NCBI GenBank assembly: GCA_029932895.1
Contig: JAOZPF010000006.1
Location: 1-5,810, forward strand
Direction: 5' to 3'
DNA length: 5,810 nucleotides
From: Anaerolineae bacterium
GTDB lineage: Bacteria > Chloroflexota > Anaerolineae > B4-G1 > DUEL01
Shown: one piece after another, positions 1 through 5,237 of the stretch
How positions within the stretch are numbered: position 1 is the first letter of the stretch
Layout: each line of letters starts with the position of its first letter
Notes under the pieces: model-generated
What the model saw: only the letters and a program-made list of their open reading frames with translations
Database searches by the model: none
What the model was told of the DNA's origin: nothing
Position numbers and translations under genes: made by a program

Positions 1-60
1 ACCTGCAAATGCTCATTGAAAAGTTACCCCTTGAGCAGGTCGCCGGTCTCGAATCATAGA

Positions 61-149
61 ATAGGGGTTCGTGCCCGTGGACGGCAAACTGACGGCCACA
101 AGACGGCCACAAGGGCCTATGCTACGGGCACGAACCGGCTAAAGCCTAT
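61..149. repeat. Foldable intergenic repeat element with 13-bp inverted repeat and 11-bp tandem units
   Basis: The 13-base arm GGTTCGTGCCCGT (66-78) is matched exactly by its reverse complement at 124-136. Outside these arms ATAGG (61-65) can pair with CCTAT (145-149), leaving the small GGCTAAAG segment as a bulge. The 45-base loop contains three 11-base units in tandem: GACGGCAAACT (80-90), then GACGGCCACAA twice (91-101 and 102-112). The element lies about 100 bases downstream of the last operon gene. No T-run follows either arm, so a standard intrinsic terminator is unlikely. It looks like a structured intergenic repeat present elsewhere in the genome, which cannot be tested here. No coding region is seen in 1-251. 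Confidence 0.7.
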
Positions 150-251
150 ACTCCACTTGGGGGCTATTCCAGCCGCGCCACCAGTGCGGTTTACTGGCAG
201 GAGGAATAGGTCACATTGGGAGCGTGGTCGTCCGGGCTGTTGACGTGTCGG

Positions 252-1286
252 CTACCGCCGGACATTCGGGGGAAGTTCAGATGGTCCTCGGCCTTTTTGT
301 ATCTGTGCCGCTTCCCTCACCTCGGCCCAACGCACCCCCTCTACAGCCATCAGGACCAGTCCCAGCAGGGTGACCGGGACGAGAAGGATGGCGTGGAGTA
401 CCAGCACATAGCTCCCCGCCGCGGCCGGGGGCGCGCCGATGCTCTCCAGTACCTTGATGCCTAACTCAAAGATGCCGATGTAGCCGGGAAGAGAGGGAAG
501 CGCGGTCAGCAGGTTGACCGCGCCACCCATCAGCATGATGCCCACGTAAGGGAGGTGCAGGTCAAAGGCAAAGCTGACCAGCCAGTACTTGGCCATCTCC
601 AGCATCCACACCCAGACCGTGACCCCAAAAAGCACCAGCACGTCCCCTCCACTGCGCAGGCTCTCCAGTCCGGCGACCACGCCTTCCACAAGCCCAAGCA
701 GGGGGGGGCGAAAGGGAGCAGGGACAAGACGGCTGATGGAGCCTTGAGCCAGACGCCGCAGAAGGTTGGGCCGGACGGCCAGAAAGAGGAAGAGAGCCAG
801 CGCGCCAAAGAAAACGACGCTGGCGATGATGACCAGCCGGCTGAGGAAAGCGGACAGGGGGACAAAGAGCAGGCCAAAGAGGACAAAGAGCACCATCGTC
901 AGCCCATCGAACAGCCGCTCCAAGACGGCGGTGGTCAGCGTGGTGCCGATGTTGATCCCTTCTTTGCGCCAGAGGATGTAGGCTCGCAGCACCTCCCCCA
1001 ACCGAAAGGGGAGGATATCGTTGCCCATATAGCCGATGACGACGATGGGAAAGAGGCGGTTGGCAGAGACGCGCTTGCTCCCGCGGAGGAGGAATCCCCA
1101 CCGCCAGGCGCGGAACCAAACCGAGACAAAGTAGACCGCCACGCCGGGGATAAGCCACCAGTAGTTCGCCTGACCAAGCGCTACCAAGACCTGGTCCAAC
1201 CGAATTTTACGCAGGGCGATCCACAGAAAAAGGGGGCTGAGCAGCAGGCCAACGGTGAGGACGAGCCAGCGCCGTTTCTCTTTCAC
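252..1286 (-). CDS. Lysylphosphatidylglycerol synthase TM-region / UPF0104 family membrane protein (flippase-like)
   Basis: This is a 344-residue hydrophobic protein of the family covering the membrane domain of MprF-type enzymes and YbhN-like stand-alone proteins. The family is thought to move lipid-linked molecules or aminoacyl-lipids across the inner membrane; the substrate here is unknown. Visible features are a short basic N-terminus (KEKRR) and about seven to eight hydrophobic segments (roughly 8-24, 43-58, 78-91, 128-146, 150-171, 216-240, 248-265, 289-315). Family motifs are the N89/P93/R95/GE98 signature (NDILPFRLGEVLRA, 89-102), ERLFDGL (123-129) and LPSLPGYIGIFE (263-274). There is no C-terminal aminoacyl-transferase domain, so it is not a full MprF. 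The GTG start at 1286 is chosen because AAGGAG sits five bases upstream. A longer open frame to 1565 overlaps rlmB antisense-like sequence and has no family similarity. It follows rlmB by 65 bases and is probably co-transcribed. Family assignment is firm, function is not. Confidence 0.9.
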   Translation of the reverse strand: MKEKRRWLVLTVGLLLSPLFLWIALRKIRLDQVLVALGQANYWWLIPGVAVYFVSVWFRAWRWGFLLRGSKRVSANRLFPIVVIGYMGNDILPFRLGEVLRAYILWRKEGINIGTTLTTAVLERLFDGLTMVLFVLFGLLFVPLSAFLSRLVIIASVVFFGALALFLFLAVRPNLLRRLAQGSISRLVPAPFRPPLLGLVEGVVAGLESLRSGGDVLVLFGVTVWVWMLEMAKYWLVSFAFDLHLPYVGIMLMGGAVNLLTALPSLPGYIGIFELGIKVLESIGAPPAAAGSYVLVLHAILLVPVTLLGLVLMAVEGVRWAEVREAAQIQKGRGPSELPPNVRR

Positions 1287-1291
1287 GTCGT

Positions 1292-1297
1292 CTCCTT
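1292..1297 (-). promoter_or_regulatory. Shine-Dalgarno AAGGAG that fixes the GTG start of the membrane protein
   Basis: On the minus strand the sequence reads GAAGGAGACGACGTG. AAGGAG lies five bases before the GTG at 1286. This argues for GTG 1286 over any start further upstream in the same open frame, where the translation overlaps the rlmB gene. Confidence 0.75.
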
Positions 1298-1351
1298 CAG
1301 CAAAGCACAGGGGGTATGTGCCTGGCCTGCGTTGCACCCGTGGGGCGTGCG

Positions 1352-2095
1352 TTAGTGAGCGCCGCTCCTCTGGCGCAGCGTTTCGTAGAGAACCACCGAA
1401 CCGGCCACGGCAGCATTGAGGGAGGTCACTTGGCCGCGCATTGGCAGCTTGAGCAGAAAATCGCACCGCTCCTGCACCAGCCGCCGCAGCCCTGTCCCCT
1501 CGCTGCCCACAACGAGCGCCAACGGGCCACTCAGATCGATCTGGTCGTACGGCTTGGCTCCCCACGCTGTCTCCAGGCCTGCCACCCAGATATCGCGGGC
1601 TTTGAGCAGCTCGATGGCGTTGGTGATGTTGGCGACCTGGGCGATCAGCAGGTGCTCCGCCGCGCCGGCGGAGGTGTGGACGGCGGCTGGCGTCACCCCG
1701 GCGGCCCGCCGCTCTTGGACCACCACCCCGTGGACGCCAACCGCCTCCGCCGTGCGCAGGAGGCCGCCCACGTTACGAGGGTCCTGAATCCGATCGAGGA
1801 GCAAAAGGAAAGGGGGCTCGTCCCGCCGGTGGGATGAGACCAGTATCTCGTCGAGGCCCACATAAGGGTACGCGCTGGCCTCCAGCGTTACGCCCTGGTG
1901 GTTGACCTCCATCCAGTCCAGATTACGACGCGGCACGCGGTCCACCGGCACGCCGGCCTCCTCGGCCAGAGCGAGGATGTCCTTGATAATGGCGCCAGCT
2001 CGCACGGTGTCGGCCAAGGTCAGGCGGTAGAAGGTGCGTCGTCCTGCCCGCAGTGACTCGTAGACCCCGTTCCGGCCGTAGATCGTCTCCCGCAC
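1352..2095 (-). CDS. rlmB: TrmH/SpoU-family rRNA 2'-O-ribose methyltransferase, RlmB-type (23S rRNA Gm2251)
   Basis: This 247-residue protein has the usual length of RlmB (243 in E. coli). Known family members transfer methyl from S-adenosylmethionine to the 2'-OH of a 23S rRNA guanosine in the peptidyl-transferase region. The N-terminal substrate-binding domain (1-75) starts with the typical IYGRNGVYESLR. The SPOUT knot domain follows. Motif 1 is DRIQDPRNVGGLLRTAEA (101-118) with N108 and R114. Motif 2 is LALVVGSEGTGL (192-203) with E199. Motif 3 is LPMRGQVTSLNAAVAGSVVLYE, residues 217-238, with the SLN triad at 225-227. All key residues are present. The start is GTG at 2095, six bases after the cysS stop, preceded by GGAGGGG that spans the end of cysS. 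Bacillus has the orthologue (yacO/rlmB) near cysS too. The exact target nucleotide is inferred from family; a tRNA-methylating TrmH is less likely given the N-terminal domain and context. Confidence 0.93.
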   Translation of the reverse strand: MRETIYGRNGVYESLRAGRRTFYRLTLADTVRAGAIIKDILALAEEAGVPVDRVPRRNLDWMEVNHQGVTLEASAYPYVGLDEILVSSHRRDEPPFLLLLDRIQDPRNVGGLLRTAEAVGVHGVVVQERRAAGVTPAAVHTSAGAAEHLLIAQVANITNAIELLKARDIWVAGLETAWGAKPYDQIDLSGPLALVVGSEGTGLRRLVQERCDFLLKLPMRGQVTSLNAAVAGSVVLYETLRQRSGAH

Positions 2096-2101
2096 GCCCC
2101 T

Positions 2102-3553
2102 CTACCCCTCCAGTTGCCACGTCGGCCCTTCTGGCCGGTCCTCTACCGTGATACCAAGTTCCGCCAACCGCTCTCGCAGCATGTCGCTGCGCTCCCAGTC
2201 CTTGGCCTGGCGATACTCCCGGCGGATGTCAAGGATGATCTCCATCAGCCCATCCAGCAGCTCGGCCCCTGCCCCCTGCTGCTCCAACCGCTCGGGGATA
2301 ACGCCCAACACCTTGCCGCCCAGCTCCTGGAACATCCCCTCGATGGTCGCCAGCGTTCCCCCGCTGATAGGTTGACCAGAGTCGAGCAATTTGTTCACCG
2401 CCCGCGCGAACTCGTGGAGCGAGGCCATCGCTTTGGGGGTGTTAAAGTCGTCGTCCATCGCTGCCAGAAAAGCGTCCCGGTAAGGGTCCAGGTCGGCGAT
2501 GTAGGAGAGATCGGCCGTCGCCTCTGGCAGCGCGCTCTTTAGCCGCGCTCGCACGGCGCGGAGGGTGTTGTGCAGCCGCTGCACCCCTTGCTCTGCCGCC
2601 TCCATTGCCTCGCGGCTGTAGTCGATGGGGCCGCGGTAGTGAGCGGAGAGGATAAAAGCGCGTATGGCGTAGGGGCTGTAGAGCTTGAGCGCGTCCTTGA
2701 GGGTCAGAAAGTTACCCAGACTCTTGCTCATCTTGACCCCATCTACCGTGAGCGATCCGGTCAGAATCCAGTAGCGGGCGAACGGCTTGCCGGTGATTGC
2801 CTCCGCCTGGGCGATCTCGCACTCGTTGTGGGGAAAGATGTTTTCCAGCCCACCGCCGTGGATGTCAAAGCTCTCTCCCAGGTATTTGGTGGACATCACC
2901 GAGCACTCGATGTGCCACCCTGGGTAGCCCCACCCCCACGGCGACGGCCAGCGGAGGATGTGCTCCGGCTCCGCCCGTTTCCAGAGAGCAAAGTCGGCCG
3001 GATGGCGCTTTTCCTCGCGCACCTCGACCCGCGCTCCCGCCTCCAACTCGTCCACCCGGCGGCCGGAGAGTTTGCCGTACTCTGGGAACGCCTCTACGGA
3101 AAAATAGACATTCCCGTCCACTTCGTAGGCGTACCCTTTCTCTAGCAGCGCCTTTACCCACTCGATCTGCTCCGGGACGTGGCAACTAGCGCGGGGGGAG
3201 ATGTTGGGGCGCACAACGCCGAGGGCATCCATGTCCTCAAAATAGGAGCGGGTGTACGTCTCTACTATCTCCATCGGTTCGACCCGCTCCCGCCGCGCCC
3301 CCTTCATGATGCGGTCCTCTCCCGTGTCCAACAGGTGCCCCACATCGGTGATGTTCTGCACATAGCGCACCTTGTAGCCCTGGTGGCGCAGATAACGCAC
3401 CACGACATCCATCGCTACGTACAGCTTGGCGTGGCCGATGTGGGCGTGGTCATAAACCGTGGGACCGCAGACGTACATGTTCACCCGACCACGTTCCAGC
3501 GGCCTGAAAAGTTCCTTCTTCCGCGTGAGGTAGTTATAGACCCGCAAGGACAT
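2102..3553 (-). CDS. cysS: Cysteinyl-tRNA synthetase (class I)
   Basis: This 483-residue cytoplasmic enzyme charges tRNA-Cys with cysteine using ATP. The class I signatures are intact: HIGH at 38-41 within CGPTVYDHAHIGHAK, and KMSKS at 274-278. The tetrahedral zinc site that selects cysteine aligns with C29, C217 (in WHIECSVMS), H242 and E246. The segment around the last two reads FPHNECEIAQ instead of the textbook FPHHENEIAQ; both presumed zinc ligands are kept. The ROSSMANN catalytic core (about 22-310) is followed by the helical DALR-type domain (about 350-420) and a C-terminal segment rich in charged residues. Length is normal (E. coli 461). The ATG at 3553 has GGAGGAG five bases upstream. 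It lies 21 bases after the PIN/TRAM gene and six before rlmB, so it is the middle of an operon. Confidence 0.98.
   Translation of the reverse strand: MSLRVYNYLTRKKELFRPLERGRVNMYVCGPTVYDHAHIGHAKLYVAMDVVVRYLRHQGYKVRYVQNITDVGHLLDTGEDRIMKGARRERVEPMEIVETYTRSYFEDMDALGVVRPNISPRASCHVPEQIEWVKALLEKGYAYEVDGNVYFSVEAFPEYGKLSGRRVDELEAGARVEVREEKRHPADFALWKRAEPEHILRWPSPWGWGYPGWHIECSVMSTKYLGESFDIHGGGLENIFPHNECEIAQAEAITGKPFARYWILTGSLTVDGVKMSKSLGNFLTLKDALKLYSPYAIRAFILSAHYRGPIDYSREAMEAAEQGVQRLHNTLRAVRARLKSALPEATADLSYIADLDPYRDAFLAAMDDDFNTPKAMASLHEFARAVNKLLDSGQPISGGTLATIEGMFQELGGKVLGVIPERLEQQGAGAELLDGLMEIILDIRREYRQAKDWERSDMLRERLAELGITVEDRPEGPTWQLEG
2105..2111 (-). promoter_or_regulatory. rlmB ribosome binding site embedded in the end of cysS
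   Basis: GGAGGGG on the minus strand lies nine bases before the rlmB GTG and just inside the last codons of cysS. The tight spacing suggests translational coupling, with ribosomes ending on cysS re-initiating on rlmB. Confidence 0.6.
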
Positions 3554-3558
3554 TATTT

Positions 3559-3565
3559 CTCCTCC
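3559..3565 (-). promoter_or_regulatory. cysS ribosome binding site
   Basis: GGAGGAG lies five bases before the cysS ATG, inside the 21-base gap after the upstream gene. It is a near-ideal match to the 16S anti-Shine-Dalgarno and confirms the start at 3553. Confidence 0.8.
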
Positions 3566-3574
3566 AACCAGACA

Positions 3575-4645
3575 CTACCGCGAGTTGTCGCTTCCCGGTT
3601 CCAGGGGGCGGGCAAAGATCATCCGACCGGCCGATGTTTGCAGCACCTTGGTCACCATCGTCTCGATCTCCGAGCCGATGTACGGTTGCCCGTTCTCCAC
3701 GACCACCATCGTTCCATCATCCAGATAACCGACCCCCTGGTCCGGCTCCTTCCCTGCCTGCAGAATGTGGACCGTCATAGTCTCTCCGGGGAGGTAGACG
3801 GCCCGCACCGCGTTCGCCAGGTCGTTGATATTCAGGACGGGAACGCCCTGGAGCTCGGCGACGCGGTTGAGGTTATAGTCGTTGGTGACGATGGGACAAT
3901 GGAGCTGTTTGGCCAACAGCACGAGTTTATCGTCCACCTCGCGGACCCCCTCCACGTCCATATCCACGATGCGGACCGGGTTGACCGATTCGTCCTGCAG
4001 CCGACGCAGCATGTCCAGTCCTCGCCGCCCCCGGTTGCGCCGCAGCGCGTCGGGCGAATCGGCGATGTGCTGGAGTTCGTTGAGGACAAAGTTCGTCACC
4101 AGCATCTCACCACGGATAAATCCGGTGCGGCTGATGTCGGCGATGCGACCGTCGATGATGACGCTGGTATCCAGGAGGACGGGCGGCGACGCGGTCTGAA
4201 TGTCACTACCTCCCGCGTGGGACAGTGCGCGCCCGCGGGTCAGCAGGTGAAAGATCTCTTGCTGGCGAACTGTCATCGCCATCATGCCCACGTAGGCGAA
4301 AAAGATGGCCCCCAGAAAAGGCAGTACCTGATTGAGCGGCTTGGGGAGCATAGAGAGGGGAAAGGCAACCAGGGCGGCGATGACGAGGCCGATGATCAAG
4401 CCCAGGACACTTGCCAGAAGCTGGTGGATAGGAACGCTGCGGATCTTTTGGCGCACAAAGACCAGCGGCCGCACGACGACATAGGGCGTTATGATCAAGC
4501 CCATCAGCGCGCCGACCAGGAAAAAGGTCGAACCGTAAAGGTAAGGAGAGGCGTCTACTAGAGTGGAGAGATGGACTCCCAGGAGCAACCCGCCGATCGC
4601 CAGAACGATCATCCCGACAATGCGGGAGACGAATTCGGAACTCAT
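3575..4645 (-). CDS. YacL-like integral membrane PIN/TRAM domain protein
   Basis: This 356-residue protein matches the architecture of Bacillus YacL (366 residues). Four hydrophobic membrane segments lie at about 10-30, 36-58, 76-98 and 106-125. A cytoplasmic PIN nuclease-like domain follows (about 155-272), then a TRAM RNA-binding domain (about 284-345). The acidic PIN residues are visible: D159 in VLLDTSVIIDGR, E190 in LNELQ, D238/D239 in EVDDKLVLLAK, and D256 in TNDYNLN. So the nuclease site looks intact. The TRAM part contains GVGYLDDGTMVVVE. The ATG at 4645 is preceded by AAAGGAG at a spacing of five; a TTG start 15 bases upstream would cover this site and is rejected. The protein is predicted to act on or bind RNA at the membrane, but its physiological role is not settled for the family. 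It is the first gene of the operon and is followed by cysS. Confidence 0.93.
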   Translation of the reverse strand: MSSEFVSRIVGMIVLAIGGLLLGVHLSTLVDASPYLYGSTFFLVGALMGLIITPYVVVRPLVFVRQKIRSVPIHQLLASVLGLIIGLVIAALVAFPLSMLPKPLNQVLPFLGAIFFAYVGMMAMTVRQQEIFHLLTRGRALSHAGGSDIQTASPPVLLDTSVIIDGRIADISRTGFIRGEMLVTNFVLNELQHIADSPDALRRNRGRRGLDMLRRLQDESVNPVRIVDMDVEGVREVDDKLVLLAKQLHCPIVTNDYNLNRVAELQGVPVLNINDLANAVRAVYLPGETMTVHILQAGKEPDQGVGYLDDGTMVVVENGQPYIGSEIETMVTKVLQTSAGRMIFARPLEPGSDNSR

Positions 4646-4650
4646 GATGA

Positions 4651-4657
4651 CTCCTTT
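4651..4657 (-). promoter_or_regulatory. Ribosome binding site of the PIN/TRAM gene, after a U-rich leader end
   Basis: AAAGGAG precedes the ATG at 4645 by five bases. Directly upstream the minus strand is strikingly T-rich (seven T at 4664-4658 and seven T at 4672-4666), giving an unstructured start region between the terminator-like hairpin and the start codon. Confidence 0.7.
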
Positions 4658-4696
4658 CAAAAAAACAAAAAAAGAACATTAATGACGAGTGGCAAC

Positions 4697-4739
4697 AAAA
4701 AAGGCCAGCAAGCACCGCCTTGGCACCCGCCCGGCCTTT
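4697..4739 (-). terminator. Intrinsic terminator / candidate attenuator in the operon leader
   Basis: On the minus strand AAAGGCC (4739-4733) pairs with GGCCTTT, which runs into six T (4702-4697). Inside, GCGGGTGCC can pair with GGTGCTTGC through several G-U pairs around an AAGGC loop, giving one long hairpin. A hairpin followed directly by a U-run is the hallmark of rho-independent termination. It lies downstream of the promoter at 4842-4870 and about 50 bases upstream of the PIN/TRAM start codon, so it would end transcripts before the first gene unless overridden. The six bases CUUGGC further up in the leader (4818-4813) could pair with GCCAAG in the loop side of the hairpin, a possible anti-terminator contact. 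No T-box consensus is seen. Its role as a simple end for an upstream transcript is not excluded, but no minus-strand gene is seen upstream. Confidence 0.65.
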
Positions 4740-4841
4740 GGTTACCCCGAGTTGCAAATGATGCGGGAAAAGCTAATATGATAGCAGTGACAATAACGGG
4801 TATCGGATTATTCGGCCAAGCATCGCCGCCGGTGTTTTGCT

Positions 4842-4870
4842 ATCTTAACACAACCACGACGAAAAGTCAA
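4842..4870 (-). promoter_or_regulatory. Sigma70-type promoter of the PIN/TRAM-cysS-rlmB operon
   Basis: The minus strand carries TTGACT (4870-4865), a 17-base spacer, and TAAGAT (4847-4842). These match the -35 consensus at five of six positions and the -10 consensus at four of six, with ideal spacing. Transcription would start near 4835, giving a leader of about 190 nt before the ATG at 4645. No better minus-strand promoter is visible closer to the gene. Confidence 0.65.
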
Positions 4871-5011
4871 AGAAAGTGGACGGTAGACGGTGGAGGCGCT
4901 CTTCCAGGCGCGATTTTCGATAGCCTTCCCATAGCGTGCCGATAGCTCGATCTCGCCTGTCATCCCTGTGAATCCACACGGGCATAACGGCACTGACAAG
5001 GGAGCCATGGC

Positions 5012-5027
5012 CGAGGCAAGCGCCTCG
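5012..5027. repeat. Short perfect hairpin CGAGGC-AAGC-GCCTCG
   Basis: A six-base-pair perfect stem closes a four-base loop. No T-run follows on either strand, so it is not an intrinsic terminator. It may be a fragment of a REP-like intergenic repeat. Confidence 0.5.
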
Positions 5028-5103
5028 TCTGCATCCTGAGACTTGACCCCATTTGTAACTGCTCAGGCCGACCCGGAAATCGAGCCGAATCTCGCCTTTC
5101 CTC

Positions 5104-5160
5104 GCCACGAATTGCACGAAAACCAGGGCGAAAGTTCGTGCGATTCGTGAAATTCGTGGC
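5104..5160. repeat. Palindromic TTCGTG-type intergenic repeat
   Basis: The left arm GCCACGAATTGCACGAA (5104-5120) pairs with the right arm 5135-5160 in two blocks: GCCACGAATT with AATTCGTGGC (5151-5160) and GCACGAA with TTCGTGC (5135-5141). An extra GATTCGTGA unit at 5142-5150 bulges out, and 14 bases form the loop. The arms consist of near-tandem copies of an ATTCGTG word spaced eight to nine bases apart. Such TTCGTG-rich palindromes occur as dispersed intergenic repeats in many environmental bacterial genomes. Frames translated across it give spurious His-Glu-Phe-His peptides and are not genes. Confidence 0.7.
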
Positions 5161-5237
5161 CCGATATGCCGGCGGTGATTCTTCCGTCAAGCCCATGGTA
5201 ACCAGAGTGCTTGTCGACAACACGCATAGCTGAAAAG

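Larger units (their letters stand above)
4871..5237. other. Non-coding stretch between divergent transcription units
   Basis: About 370 bases lie between the operon promoter and the plus-strand partial gene. Small open frames on both strands lack ribosome binding sites and recognisable domains. The stretch holds a CGAGGC-AAGC-GCCTCG hairpin (5012-5027), an imperfect CCCTGTG/CACACGGG hairpin near 4965-4982, the TTCGTG palindromic repeat (5104-5160) and a 10-bp perfect palindrome TTGTCGACAA (5211-5220). No convincing promoter for the plus-strand gene was found. Confidence 0.6.

Noticed and set aside
1..40. Shared words (AGTTAC, GAGCAG) between the left edge and 5056-5068 as insertion-sequence ends
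   Set aside because: The words are in different order and spacing, no transposase lies between them, and no target duplication is visible.
60..140. tRNA-like GGTTCG T-loop words
   Set aside because: They come from the 13-bp inverted repeat; no acceptor, D or anticodon arms can be assembled on either strand.
555..1355. 266-codon plus-strand open frame opposite the membrane protein
   Set aside because: It is highly charged (Lys/Asp/Glu/Gln), as expected from the antisense of a hydrophobic protein gene, with no recognisable domain.
1287..1565. N-terminal extension of the membrane protein to 1565
   Set aside because: It overlaps rlmB, gives an Arg/Ala-rich sequence without family similarity, and the GTG at 1286 has a proper Shine-Dalgarno.
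3179..4561. 460-codon open frame on the plus strand opposite cysS and the PIN/TRAM gene
   Set aside because: It mirrors two well-supported minus-strand genes in GC-rich DNA, has His/Asp/Gln-rich translation typical of antisense frames, no domain and no ribosome binding site.
4646..4757. Leader peptide starting at TTG 4757 with adjacent Cys codons (TGT TGC) as a classical attenuator for cysS
   Set aside because: There is no Shine-Dalgarno, the Cys codons fall after the terminator stem rather than before it, and the frame runs on through the PIN/TRAM start without a nearby stop.
4646..4835. T-box riboswitch upstream of the cysS operon
   Set aside because: The conserved T-box sequence (AGGGTGGNACCGCG type) is not present; only GGCGGGTGCC/GGCGGTGC words that belong to the terminator stem are seen.
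4808..5117. Small minus-strand open frames (66 and 90 codons) upstream of the operon promoter
   Set aside because: They lack ribosome binding sites, cross repeat elements and the promoter, and show no recognisable protein features.
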